DNA of 8,561 bases from JAJRWS01 sp039831705 (GCA_039831705.1 JBDOMT010000288.1:1-8561), one strand, 5' to 3'. Counted from the first letter of the stretch, positions 1-7,918 are shown. The notes: a model not told the origin generated them from the sequence alone. Translations and numbers: made by a program.

Positions 1-84
1 CAGCGGATGATAGAAAACGCCGCGGCGACTGGGGCTGGCGACGGCATGCTTTGATCCATGCGGCAACACGCCAGGCGAGGGCGA
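1..84. other. Unassigned left flank beyond truncated hsdS
   Basis: This stretch lies past the stop of the truncated hsdS and does not continue its expected second half in any minus-strand frame. A minus-strand frame offset from hsdS is open here, and a plus-strand frame is open from the left edge, but neither gives residues I can assign to a family. It is probably the sequence to which the hsdS fragment was joined. It is too short to identify. Confidence 0.3.
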
Positions 85-651
85 CTATTTGGCTACCCAG
101 CGGAGGAACTTGGCTGCCTTGGCAATCGCCGAAAACGCCTCATCCAATATCGCCACGATCCGCTTTTGTTCGGTGACTTTTGGTAACGGAATCCGTAGCT
201 GTTTATACGTTTTGAAATCAAGGTTACGTATGCCTGTTGATCGCCTCTGCATCGGCTCTGTTACGCCTGAAACATAAAAGTGAAAGAGAAGGCGATGAAG
301 AAATTGGTAATTTAGTTCATCCTTGTTTTTGATCCGTATGACTGATGTGAAATTACTAAAAGAGAACTCGCCCTTTGTCTTCTCAAAGGGAATCACTCGA
401 CCTACTGGTTGCTTCGGGCCACCACCTGATTTTTCTAGGATGATATCGCCAAATTCGAGCTTTCGTTTCTCAAATTGCTTAATCTCAACGTTGTGAAACG
501 CGATGTCAGAATCATCGAGAAATCCCTCACGAGTGAAGTTGGTATTTCGAATAATACCGACTTCGACATACGGTGGCTTTTTGCCTTTCCAAAGCCCATT
601 CCGAAAATCGCACAATTCTTCAAGCGATTTTGTCTTCCAGCCGTCGCTCAT
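85..651 (-). CDS. hsdS: Type I restriction-modification specificity subunit HsdS, truncated after the first recognition domain
   Basis: HsdS gives a type I R-M complex its DNA target through two target recognition domains (TRDs) separated by helical conserved regions. This 188-residue product carries one TRD. It opens with 'GWKTKSLEELCDF' and holds the family-typical stretches 'IIRNTNF', 'GDIILEKSGGGPKQPVGRV', 'FSNFTS' and 'STGIRNL' (about residues 5-150). 'EQKRIVAILDEAF' (about 162-174) then begins the first spacer helix. After 'AIAKAA' the sequence leaves the family pattern and ends within eight residues at 'KFLRWVAK'. Full HsdS proteins are usually about 400 residues, so the rest of the spacer and TRD2 are missing. 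The ATG overlaps the hsdM stop as ATGA, the usual sign of translational coupling. Some natural half-length HsdS proteins work as dimers, but those keep a full helical spacer, so this one is probably inactive. The family call is very sure; function is doubtful. Confidence 0.9.
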   Translation of the reverse strand: MSDGWKTKSLEELCDFRNGLWKGKKPPYVEVGIIRNTNFTREGFLDDSDIAFHNVEIKQFEKRKLEFGDIILEKSGGGPKQPVGRVIPFEKTKGEFSFSNFTSVIRIKNKDELNYQFLHRLLFHFYVSGVTEPMQRRSTGIRNLDFKTYKQLRIPLPKVTEQKRIVAILDEAFSAIAKAAKFLRWVAK

Positions 652-1955
652 ACCAAACCTCGGATCGTTTCCAGAACTTCGGCGGCCTCGGCATCGAGCG
701 ACTCCATCTCCGCCAGAATGACTTCCGGCTCACGCAGCACCGTCTCATCCTGCCGGTTCGGGTTCTTCACCGATAAATCAAACGTCTCTTGGTCAATGTC
801 AGCGACTTTGACTGACCATGAGTTTTCGCTGTCCTTCTTCTTTTTTTGCAGCTTCACAAACTCGGCAAGATCATCTTCATTCAATGGGTTGGTCTTGCCC
901 AGGTTGCGGTCGAGGTTCAGTTGGTAGAACCAGACTTTTTTGGTTGGCTCTCCTTTGCCAAAAAACAGCACCACCGTCTTCACTCCGGCCCCCGTAAAAG
1001 TGCCACCGGGTAAGTCGAGTACGGTGTGCAAATAGCAGCTCTGCAACAGCTCTTTTCGTAGACTGACCGATGCATTGTCGCTGTTGGACAGGAATGTGTT
1101 CTTGATGACGATGCCTGCCTGACCACCAGCTTTCAGAATCTTGATGAAGTGCTGTAGGAACAGAAACGCCGTCTCGCCCGTCTTGATCGGAAAGTTCTGT
1201 TGAACCTCAGCTCGTTCTTTACCACCGAACGGTGGATTGGCCATCACGATGTGGTAGCGGTCGCGTTCCTGAATGTCGGCAATATTTTCCGACAACGTAT
1301 TGGTATGGACAATGTTGGGAGCTTCGATGCCATGCAGAATCATGTTCATCGTGCCAATGATGTAGGCCAGCGATTTCTTTTCCTTGCCGTAGAAAGTCTT
1401 CTGCTGGAGCTTGCGACGATCTTTAACTGACAGTGATTGCTTGCCACTGTTAGCTGGATTGCTGAGGTAGTCGAAGGATTCAACCAGAAAACCGGCTGAA
1501 CCGACGGCTCCGTCGTAGATCTTCTGGCCCAGCTGTGGTGCGACGACTTTGACAATAGTCCGAATTAACGGGCGCGGCGTGTAGTATTCGCCACCATTGC
1601 GGCCTGCGTTGCCCATGTTCTTAATTTTGGCTTCGTACAGATGTGACATCTCGTGCTTTTCAGCACTGGTCTGGAATCGCAGCTCGTCAACACGGTTGAT
1701 GACTTCGCGCAGGTTGTAACCGGATTGAATACGGTTTTTCAACTCGCCAAATATTTCACCGATCTTGTATTCAATCGTGTCGGGACTTTCGGCAGATTGT
1801 TTGAATTTAGAGAGGTAGGGCCAGAGCTTGCCGTTAACGAAGTCGTTGAGGTCGTCGCCTCTAAGGGCTTTGTGGTGGTCAAGTTCACCGCTGGCCTTCT
1901 TAGGAGCCGCCCAAACGCCCCAGCGGTACTTCTTGCCAATGATGGGACTGTAGTC
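648..1955 (-). CDS. hsdM: Type I restriction-modification DNA methyltransferase subunit HsdM, N-terminus missing
   Basis: HsdM transfers a methyl group from S-adenosylmethionine to adenine in the site chosen by HsdS. Visible motifs are 'GGEYYTPRPLI' (1563-1595), the SAM-binding motif I in the form 'DGAVGSAGF' (1488-1514) usual for this HsdM subfamily, and the catalytic 'NPPF' (1227-1238). The C-terminus contains a Lys-rich stretch and a Glu-rich helix before the stop, which overlaps the hsdS start by 4 bases. The only ordinary start codon in frame is a TTG at 1742, but conserved sequence continues upstream of it without ATG, GTG or TTG: 'SPIIGKKYRWGVWAAP', then 'DHHKALRGDDLNDFVNG' and 'TIEYKIGEIFGE'. 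Homology therefore runs to about 1955 and then stops dead at the HEAT-repeat gene. Roughly 70-100 N-terminal residues and the start codon are absent, the count being estimated from recalled family members. I annotate to the edge of homology and regard the gene as a 5'-deleted remnant unless the junction is an assembly error. Confidence 0.9.
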   Translation of the reverse strand, partial: DYSPIIGKKYRWGVWAAPKKASGELDHHKALRGDDLNDFVNGKLWPYLSKFKQSAESPDTIEYKIGEIFGELKNRIQSGYNLREVINRVDELRFQTSAEKHEMSHLYEAKIKNMGNAGRNGGEYYTPRPLIRTIVKVVAPQLGQKIYDGAVGSAGFLVESFDYLSNPANSGKQSLSVKDRRKLQQKTFYGKEKKSLAYIIGTMNMILHGIEAPNIVHTNTLSENIADIQERDRYHIVMANPPFGGKERAEVQQNFPIKTGETAFLFLQHFIKILKAGGQAGIVIKNTFLSNSDNASVSLRKELLQSCYLHTVLDLPGGTFTGAGVKTVVLFFGKGEPTKKVWFYQLNLDRNLGKTNPLNEDDLAEFVKLQKKKKDSENSWSVKVADIDQETFDLSVKNPNRQDETVLREPEVILAEMESLDAEAAEVLETIRGLV

Positions 1956-1960
1956 TTTGC
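1950..1960. other. Junction between hsdM fragment and HEAT-repeat gene
   Basis: Minus-strand HsdM homology (…'DYSPIIG'…) runs to about 1955. Plus-strand HEAT-repeat sequence ('LLVRRAAVALGHIGG') begins at about 1957, directly after an in-frame TAG at 1951-1953. The two genes face away from each other and both lack their 5' ends, with no spacer between them. This fits either a deletion that removed a divergent promoter region with both gene starts, or a rearrangement or assembly chimera. No insertion sequence or target-site duplication is visible at the joint. Confidence 0.65.
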
Positions 1961-3258
1961 TCGTGCGGCGAGCAGCGGTGGCGTTGGGGCATATTGGCGG
2001 AAATGCGGCACGCGATGCTTTGCGCGAATATGTGATGGCCCATCGAGGTGATAACCCTCACCCTGCCTGGCGGAAGGAAGGACACCGAGGTGACGCCGCT
2101 CGGTTTAACTCGTTGTCTCCTGTGAATCCACGTACTTACCAGGCTGCCACCCGATCGCTGGGCTACCTGCGTGATGTGAAGTCGATACCGATGTTGGCTG
2201 AAATCATCGTCCAAAACAGCGATCCGGAGACGGCCAATCTGTTCCTTGCCGAAGCAGCTGCGGAAGCACTGGGACGTATGGAGTCGGCACTAGCCGACAA
2301 AGGGTTGATTCAAGCCTTTGCCAATCTGGGTGCTTATCCCCGGTACACACGTTGGTATGGTGACCATGATGCGTTGATGTCGTGCCATGCCTCGCCATTG
2401 CACTATTTTATCACTCAGGCTCTGGATACGCGTCAGTGCGCCGATGCCATGAGTATTGTCCCCCATCTGATCCGCTCGGTACCGATTGATCCTGATCGGG
2501 CATTGTTTCTGGGGAACGACGACTGTGAAACGCTAGTGGGGCGAGTTATTCGTCGCAACGGTGCGGAAATGAACGTTGTTGAAACTTGTCTGGCAATCTT
2601 GGGAGATCCCCAGGCATCGCCCAATGAAGTAATTGCTGATGCTATCTCCACCATTCACCGCTGCTGGGCGGGTGAGCCGACTCCTGAGAATCGGGCAGCA
2701 CAAATTCTGTCTTTGGTCTGTCGAGATGTGGAATACGAACCACGAATTCGAGAGGCCTTTCTACGTTATCGTGAGAAAAAGAATAACATCCCACGTCTGT
2801 TTGATACGGGGATTCCAGTTGTCGACGCACTGCCGATCAAGAATTGGGTCTGTTTTTACTTGGCGAGGACTTTGGGGAATCTCACTCAGTCGCAGTCGGC
2901 TGATGCATTGCTGGCGACACTTCGAGAGGAACCCACCGAGGCTGCGACAGGTCGGCCGGATCCACTCGGTGTTGGTGTGATGTTTCTACATAATGGACTT
3001 ACACCCTGTTGGCGTGCTGCTGTTGCTTGGGCTTTGGGACGGATTGGCGACCGCCGCGCCGTGGCGGTGCTGCTTGAAATTGTTGCCGATCTGGATAATG
3101 CGACCGACACGCGGTATGCGGCAGTCGAAGCCTTGGGAAAAATTGGCGATCCAACAAGTGTCGATGCGATACGTTCTTTGGCACAGGACTATCCGGAAGT
3201 TTCTACCCGTCGCGCTTTGTTGCGGGTGTTATATGAATTTGGAGAGGCAAAGCAGTGA
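1957..3258 (+). CDS. HEAT-repeat protein, N-terminus missing
   Basis: HEAT repeats are paired helices that stack into a curved scaffold, usually for protein binding. Clear repeat units are 'LVRRAAVALGHIGG' at the very start, 'AEAAAEALGRM', 'WRAAVAWALGRIGDRRAVAVL' (from residue 352) and 'TRYAAVEALGKIGDPTSV' (from residue 385). Between them lie longer Cys/Trp-containing helical stretches without an obvious catalytic motif. The ORF is open for 433 codons from a TTG at 1957. That TTG falls inside a repeat, just after an in-frame stop, and has no Shine-Dalgarno site, so it is unlikely to be the true start. The ORF begins exactly where hsdM homology ends, so the 5' part is lost. From memory, similar HEAT tails occur in large planctomycete and Lentisphaerae proteins, some with an N-terminal FAD-dependent oxidoreductase region; whether that was so here cannot be seen. 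No signal peptide can be judged. An intact frame this long suggests the loss is recent. Confidence 0.8.
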   Translation: MLVRRAAVALGHIGGNAARDALREYVMAHRGDNPHPAWRKEGHRGDAARFNSLSPVNPRTYQAATRSLGYLRDVKSIPMLAEIIVQNSDPETANLFLAEAAAEALGRMESALADKGLIQAFANLGAYPRYTRWYGDHDALMSCHASPLHYFITQALDTRQCADAMSIVPHLIRSVPIDPDRALFLGNDDCETLVGRVIRRNGAEMNVVETCLAILGDPQASPNEVIADAISTIHRCWAGEPTPENRAAQILSLVCRDVEYEPRIREAFLRYREKKNNIPRLFDTGIPVVDALPIKNWVCFYLARTLGNLTQSQSADALLATLREEPTEAATGRPDPLGVGVMFLHNGLTPCWRAAVAWALGRIGDRRAVAVLLEIVADLDNATDTRYAAVEALGKIGDPTSVDAIRSLAQDYPEVSTRRALLRVLYEFGEAKQ

Positions 3259-3363
3259 AGAAAGAAGAGAGAGGTCGGAAGTTATAAATATAGGGTGTGG
3301 TTTGGATCAAACTATTTGTGAGATAGTGACAAAGCATGCATGGTTCGGTAACAATACAGTACT
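3259..3363. other. Short intergenic gap between HEAT and DUF4838 genes
   Basis: This gap is 105 bases. It starts with a purine-rich run (GAAGAAAGAAGAGAGAGG, about 3257-3274) just past the HEAT stop and becomes AT-rich toward the next gene. I see no hairpin with a T-tract, no convincing -35/-10 pair and no Shine-Dalgarno motif in the 20 bases before the ATG at 3364. Confidence 0.4.
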
Positions 3364-5610
3364 ATGTTAAGACAATCCATTTGCGCACGTCGTATTCTGG
3401 CTACGGCATACTTTTACCTGGTATGTCCTGCGATTTTCGCGCAATTAGTTGATCAGCACGCTAGCGACTTTCAGATTTTCTCATCCTCCACAGCTACCGC
3501 CACCGAGCAATATGCAGCCCATGAATTACAAGACTACATTGCTCGTATCACTGGTTGCAAATTACCCATCGTGCATGAATCTGGAACCGGAACAAAACTG
3601 ATTTATGTGGGTTTTCAAAAAGTTCCCAGATCGGTACTGGGCGCAATCAACCCAGAAAGTTTTGGTAAAGAGGAATACGTGATCAAGCGTGTTGGCGACG
3701 CACTTCTCATCGCTGGCGGTCAGCCACGTGGCACCCTCTATGGAGTGATTGGTTTGCTCCATGACCACTTAGGATGTCGCTGGTATACACGAGAGGTGAC
3801 AAAGATCCCGAAAGTTGCCACTTTGCGTATCGAAGATCTCCCAGACCGCCAGGCGCCGGCGTTCGAATACCGTGAGCCCTATTACCGTGAGTGTTATGAC
3901 GTCGACTTCGCTGTTCACAATCGTATCAATCCCTCTGGCGCACGCTTACCACAAGAAAAAGGTGGTAGTTTCACTATTTTCCCATTCGTGCACACCTTCA
4001 ATCGACTTGTCCCTGTGGCAAAATACTTTGAAGAACATCCCGAATATTTTTCGCTGGTAAATGGGGTACGTCAAAATAAGCATTTCGGAGCACAACTCTG
4101 TTTGACCAATCCTGATGTAGTTCGGATCGCAACAGAATCGGTATTGCGATGGATCGAAAAACGTCCGGAGACCGATCTCTTCTCCGTCGATCAGAACGAC
4201 GGTTACGGCTATTGCGAATGTGAAAATTGCGCAGCGTTGGATGAGGCTGAAGGGAGTCATGCGGGCACGGTTCTGCACTTTGTCAACCAAATTGCTGAAG
4301 TCGTTGCTGAAAAGCACCCCAACGTCCGGCTGCAAACTCTTGCGTATGTCTACTCCGAAGTTCCCCCGAAGACCATCAAGCCTCGCCCCAACGTTACCAT
4401 TCGCATGTGTCACTACGACTACTGTGAGGCCCACGCCATCGGACAGTGTGACGACCATCTGCCCTTTGTTGAGCGTCTTGAGGGTTGGAGTAACATCACC
4501 GATTCCATTAGTATTTGGGACTACTACACGGACTTTCGGCACTATTTGATTCCGTTTCCCAACTTTGAATCAGTGATCAATCATCCGCGTTTCTATGCCG
4601 AACACAGCTGCACAGGACTATTTGCCCAAGGCAACAACGTACAGCGCCAGGGAGGTGGTGAATTCTCTGCTCTGCGGGCTTGGGTCTTCGCCCAACTTAT
4701 GTGGAACCCCTATCAAAATGGTCATGCACTAGTCGACGAATTTGTAGAAAATGTCTATGGCCCCGCTGCGCCTTTCATTCGCAAGTACATCCAACTCGCT
4801 CACGAGGCTGTTCAACCCAAGGACATTCGCTTTAGTATTTTCGCCGACCCGGCCCAGTTGACTTTCCTGACACCCGAATTGATTGCCCAAGCAGACACCC
4901 TATTCCGTCAAGCCGAAGCCGTTGTGCAGAACGATCCAACATTACTCAAACGGGTTGAACTTGCCCATCTACCCATTCACTATACCCGCCTTTTCTTCTT
5001 CACGATTGGTGGCCGTGCTTATCTCAGTGTTGAAGAAATGCCTGCGATCCTCGCCGAATTCAAACGCATCCTCGTTGATCACCACATCCAACAACTTGGC
5101 GAACAAAATGGTAAACAAGCCATTGCTGATTTTATCCAACGGGTTGAGAAAAGGCTTTCTTTTGTTACCGACTGGTGGATTCTGGGTCCCTTTGATAACA
5201 CCGATCGTGCCGGTTTCGATATGGTCTATCCCCCGGAAACAATAATAGACCTCACCAGAAAGTACACTGGCATTCGACAGCAAACCATCAAGTGGACACA
5301 CTGCGAAAATGAACTTTCCGGCTATATTGATTTCGCCAAACTACTGCAACCCTCGGAGGTAGGTGTCGCTTACGCCTATCGAACTTTTGATGCTAGGCAA
5401 GAGACAAACATCGTGGTGGGCATAGGCAGTAATGATGGTGTGAAGCTGTGGGTGAATGGCCAACTCTTGCTCAATAAAAAGGCCAGCCGAGTTGCTGAAC
5501 CCAATCAAGAAATTCTGACTTTACCCTTGAAACGGGGAACGAATACCGTGCTCATCAAAATCGATCAGCTGGGTGGCGGGTGGGGATTTTATTTTTCCCA
5601 GCAGGAGTGA
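3364..5610 (+). CDS. Secreted DUF4838 family protein (glycoside hydrolase-like) with C-terminal beta-sandwich domain
   Basis: This is a 748-residue exported protein, probably binding or cutting glycans; the exact substrate is unknown. Residues 1-26 form a signal peptide ending 'CPAIFA' before 'QLVDQ'. Residues about 30-150 resemble the N-terminal domain shared with alpha-glucuronidase-type glycosidases ('ATEQYAAHELQDYI', 'GGQPRGTLYGVIGLL', 'GCRWYT'). The central part, about 190-480, matches DUF4838: 'HPEYFSL', 'LCLTNPDV', then 'QNDGYGYCECENC' (residues 277-289), 'LAYVYSE', 'CHYDYCEAH', 'SIWDYYTDF' (from about 382) and 'FAQGNNVQRQGGGEFSALRAWV'. A helical linker follows. The C-terminus, from about residue 600, is a beta-sandwich starting 'WWILGPFDN' (604-612) and containing 'SNDGVKLWVNG', a pattern common in planctomycete extracellular enzymes and probably carbohydrate-binding. 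The ATG at 3364 is chosen because it directly precedes the signal peptide, although no Shine-Dalgarno site is visible. Family assignment is firm; enzymatic activity is inferred. Confidence 0.88.
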   Translation: MLRQSICARRILATAYFYLVCPAIFAQLVDQHASDFQIFSSSTATATEQYAAHELQDYIARITGCKLPIVHESGTGTKLIYVGFQKVPRSVLGAINPESFGKEEYVIKRVGDALLIAGGQPRGTLYGVIGLLHDHLGCRWYTREVTKIPKVATLRIEDLPDRQAPAFEYREPYYRECYDVDFAVHNRINPSGARLPQEKGGSFTIFPFVHTFNRLVPVAKYFEEHPEYFSLVNGVRQNKHFGAQLCLTNPDVVRIATESVLRWIEKRPETDLFSVDQNDGYGYCECENCAALDEAEGSHAGTVLHFVNQIAEVVAEKHPNVRLQTLAYVYSEVPPKTIKPRPNVTIRMCHYDYCEAHAIGQCDDHLPFVERLEGWSNITDSISIWDYYTDFRHYLIPFPNFESVINHPRFYAEHSCTGLFAQGNNVQRQGGGEFSALRAWVFAQLMWNPYQNGHALVDEFVENVYGPAAPFIRKYIQLAHEAVQPKDIRFSIFADPAQLTFLTPELIAQADTLFRQAEAVVQNDPTLLKRVELAHLPIHYTRLFFFTIGGRAYLSVEEMPAILAEFKRILVDHHIQQLGEQNGKQAIADFIQRVEKRLSFVTDWWILGPFDNTDRAGFDMVYPPETIIDLTRKYTGIRQQTIKWTHCENELSGYIDFAKLLQPSEVGVAYAYRTFDARQETNIVVGIGSNDGVKLWVNGQLLLNKKASRVAEPNQEILTLPLKRGTNTVLIKIDQLGGGWGFYFSQQE

Positions 5611-5645
5611 AGGGAAGTGTGTTCACCAGGGGTCGGGAGGATTAA

Positions 5646-5660
5646 CGCAAAAACTTTGCG
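5646..5660 (+). other. Small perfect hairpin downstream of the DUF4838 gene
   Basis: CGCAAA and TTTGCG form a 6-bp perfect stem around an AAC loop, 36 bases after the stop codon. The T6 run lies about 14 bases further on rather than adjoining the stem, so this is at best a weak or atypical terminator and may be chance. Confidence 0.25.
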
Positions 5661-5958
5661 GCACCATAGACACTTTTTTACCGTTTCCCAGCCTATTCTC
5701 TCAGCCATGGAGCTTCGCTGGCGCTCGGTGATAAAAAACCATAAACTGTATCTAGTAAAGACAGTATAGTCTACACGGGCTTGATCCGGATAATTCATAA
5801 ACATCAACGCGCAGCGGACCAACACAATATTTCGGTGTCCGACTTTTGAAATGTTCTGAGTAACCACTGCCATCACAACGATGCGTCCCACCTTCGTGTA
5901 CAATGACTTAGTCGATCCCCTCGGTGACTTCACCAGATGCCTGTTGGATCGCATGATT

Positions 5959-5963
5959 AGGAG
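5959..5963 (+). promoter_or_regulatory. Shine-Dalgarno site that fixes the start of the propeller/cytochrome gene
   Basis: AGGAG lies 8 bases before the ATG at 5972. An in-frame GTG at 5963 overlaps this motif and has no ribosome binding site of its own, so the ATG at 5972 is the better start. It also gives a compact signal peptide. Confidence 0.65.
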
Positions 5964-5971
5964 TGAAACGG

Positions 5972-7918
5972 ATGATAAGGAACTCATACCGTAGTATTGT
6001 TTTGTCAACGGTCGCACTGATCGCAGGTGGAGTCTTTCTAAGTAGTACCATCGGAGGATTGGTATTTGCTGAGAAGAAAAATTCTGCAATTGCTAATATT
6101 TATCGATCGCCTGGTGCTTTGGCAATTTCGCCAAATGGTAAGACTCTTTACGTGTCTGATCGGACTGCCCGTAATGTTACCATACTCAACACCACCAGCA
6201 GGACAAAGCGAGAAGAGATTGCTCTGAACGGCCAGCCACGCGGGTTGGCCCTCTCTACCGACGGGGAGAGGCTCTATGTTGCAGAACGTGGCGCTGGCAC
6301 CGTGGCTGTAATCAGCACCAAGGAAGCGTCTGTGGTCACGCGACTGTCGGTTGATCGCTGGCCCGTTGCTGTGGTGCTGGGCCCTAGCACCCAACGATTA
6401 TTTGCCTGCAATCAGGATAGCCACACCGTCTCGGTGCTTAACTTGGCAGAAGGGGAGGGCAAGCTGATTAAGCGAATTGCAGTGGTGCGTGAACCTAGCT
6501 TCGCTGCCCTCACGCCAGACGAGAAGTTTCTGGTCGTCACCAACATGCTACCACATGGTACATCCGACGACCCAGAGCTGGCCGCCGAAGTGAGTGTCAT
6601 TGACTGCGAAAAGTTGGAGGTATCCGCCTCGGTTAAACTTCCAACCGGCTCAACGCAGGTCAATGGTGTCTGTATTAGCCCCGATGGGAAATGGGCTTAT
6701 GTGATTCACACCCTGGCCCGGTTCAACTTGCCCGTTACCCAGTTGGAACGGGGTTGGGTCAATACCTACGCCCTATCGGTGATTGACATTGCACAGGGTA
6801 CTTGCCTGGCCAGCATGTTGTTGGATGACCTGATGCAGGGAGCTGCCGACCCCTATGCGATCGTTTGTTCTAAGGACGGTACGTGTCTGTGGATTAGCCA
6901 CACAGGACCGCACGAAATCTCGACTGTTCGGATCGGCTTGATTCACGAATTGCTCGAAGGTAATGTGCCAAGCGAATTGGCTTCGCTTAAAGATGGCGTG
7001 CAGCCAAATATATGGGTCCGAATCCAGCAGGACAGGAATAAGATTGCCGAGTTGGAGAATGATCTTACGGCCCTCTATATCGCCGAGGTGATTCGCCGGT
7101 TTCCCTCCGGTGGAAAAAGTCCCCGTGATTTGATCCTTTCCGTCGATGAGAAGCAATTGTACGTGTCGAACTATTTTTCCGGGGCAGTAGCTGTCCTTGA
7201 CGCGGTGAGTGGCAAGTCCTTGGGAGCCATTTCTTTGGGACCGCAGGCAGAGCCAGATGCTGTGCGGCGGGGTGAGCTCGTTTTCTGTGATGCTACGCAT
7301 GCTTTTCAGCGTTGGCTCAGTTGCGCCACCTGCCATCCCAATGGTGGCCGAGTGGATGGCTTGCGGTGGGATTTCCTGCGTGATGGTATCGGCAATCCCA
7401 AGGATACGCCGAGCTTGATCTACATGGGCGAAACGTCGCCATACAACCGCCTTGGCTTGCGGAAAACTCCTCGGATCTGCGCGGAAACCGGTTTGCTATC
7501 AAGTCATAGGATCGTACCTAAGAAGGAGACCGTGGATGATTTGTTGGCGTACATGCTTTCGCTGCGACCCGAACCAAGCCCCCACTTGACTGTTGAAGGC
7601 AAGCTCAGCGCAGCAGCCTTACGAGGCAAGAACCTCTTCGAAGGCAAGGCGGACTGTGCAGAGTGCCACACCGAACCGTACTTTACGGATAAGAAAATGT
7701 ACAATGTTGGTGTTCTCAGCCACAATGAGCCCGATGGGTATTACGATACACCATCACTCATCGAAGCACATCGTACGGCGCCCTATCTGCACGATGGTAG
7801 AGCATTGACTCTTAAAGACGTTCTTACCACCCATAACCAGGAAGGCCAGCATGGGAGTGCAGACATGCTTTCCGATTCGGAGATCGACGATCTTGTTGAC
7901 TACCTGCTTTCCCTTTAG
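5972..7918 (+). CDS. Exported YVTN beta-propeller protein fused to a di-heme cytochrome c (peroxidase/MauG-like) module
   Basis: This 648-residue protein has a signal peptide (residues 1-33, hydrophobic from about 9, ending 'GLVFA' before 'EKKN'), so it acts in the periplasm or outside the cytoplasmic membrane. Residues about 45-430 form a YVTN/YncE-type beta-propeller. Blades are seen as 'LAISPNGKTLYVSDR', 'LALSTDGERLYVAERG', 'VCISPDGKWAYVIHT' and 'LILSVDEKQLYVSNY'. The C-terminal part carries two c-type heme motifs, 'CATCH' (Cys451, Cys454, His455) and 'CAECH' (Cys562, Cys565, His566). These are followed by 'TPSLIEAHRTAPYLHDGR' (from 593) and a final helix 'DSEIDDLVDYLLSL', all typical of the cytochrome c peroxidase/MauG superfamily. 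The propeller may hold a partner or substrate beside the hemes. It could reduce peroxide or oxidise an unknown substrate or protein; the sequence does not decide this. The start is set by AGGAG at 5959-5963. A RidA-like gene follows after 127 bases. Similar fusions are, from memory, common in planctomycetes. Confidence 0.88.
   Translation: MIRNSYRSIVLSTVALIAGGVFLSSTIGGLVFAEKKNSAIANIYRSPGALAISPNGKTLYVSDRTARNVTILNTTSRTKREEIALNGQPRGLALSTDGERLYVAERGAGTVAVISTKEASVVTRLSVDRWPVAVVLGPSTQRLFACNQDSHTVSVLNLAEGEGKLIKRIAVVREPSFAALTPDEKFLVVTNMLPHGTSDDPELAAEVSVIDCEKLEVSASVKLPTGSTQVNGVCISPDGKWAYVIHTLARFNLPVTQLERGWVNTYALSVIDIAQGTCLASMLLDDLMQGAADPYAIVCSKDGTCLWISHTGPHEISTVRIGLIHELLEGNVPSELASLKDGVQPNIWVRIQQDRNKIAELENDLTALYIAEVIRRFPSGGKSPRDLILSVDEKQLYVSNYFSGAVAVLDAVSGKSLGAISLGPQAEPDAVRRGELVFCDATHAFQRWLSCATCHPNGGRVDGLRWDFLRDGIGNPKDTPSLIYMGETSPYNRLGLRKTPRICAETGLLSSHRIVPKKETVDDLLAYMLSLRPEPSPHLTVEGKLSAAALRGKNLFEGKADCAECHTEPYFTDKKMYNVGVLSHNEPDGYYDTPSLIEAHRTAPYLHDGRALTLKDVLTTHNQEGQHGSADMLSDSEIDDLVDYLLSL

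Larger units (their letters stand above)
5611..5971. other. Intergenic region without a convincing gene
   Basis: This gap of about 360 bases precedes the propeller/cytochrome gene and presumably holds its promoter. It contains a small hairpin at 5646-5660, a T6 run at 5674-5679 and a Shine-Dalgarno site at 5959-5963. A TACAAT hexamer at about 5899-5904 resembles a -10 box but has no matching -35. A long open minus-strand frame crosses the gap and runs into the downstream gene; it has no family features and no clear ribosome binding site, so I do not call it. Confidence 0.4.

Noticed and set aside
1..110. Insertion sequence end or transposase tail at the left edge
   Set aside because: I compared the frames by eye with common transposase C-termini and found no convincing match; no inverted repeat is visible.
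1739..2011. Minus-strand frame just upstream of the TTG at 1742 that could look like a separate gene
   Set aside because: The conserved HsdM sequence in this stretch is in another frame that is continuous with hsdM; this frame is low-complexity Ser/Thr/Ala-rich.
1653..2051. Plus-strand frame of 132 codons antisense to hsdM
   Set aside because: It lies opposite conserved HsdM sequence and crosses the junction, and its product has no recognisable features.
3946..4542. Minus-strand frame of 198 codons inside the DUF4838 gene
   Set aside because: It is a shadow of a gene with strong family motifs on the other strand.
5646..5679. Rho-independent terminator after the DUF4838 gene
   Set aside because: The 6-bp stem is short and AT-rich, and the T run lies about 14 bases beyond it rather than adjoining.
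5963..5965. GTG as the start of the propeller/cytochrome gene
   Set aside because: It overlaps the AGGAG motif that is ideally placed for the ATG at 5972.
5589..6089. Long minus-strand open frame of 166 codons across the gap before the propeller/cytochrome gene
   Set aside because: It overlaps the well-supported signal peptide region of the downstream gene, starts inside it, has no family motifs and no clear ribosome binding site.
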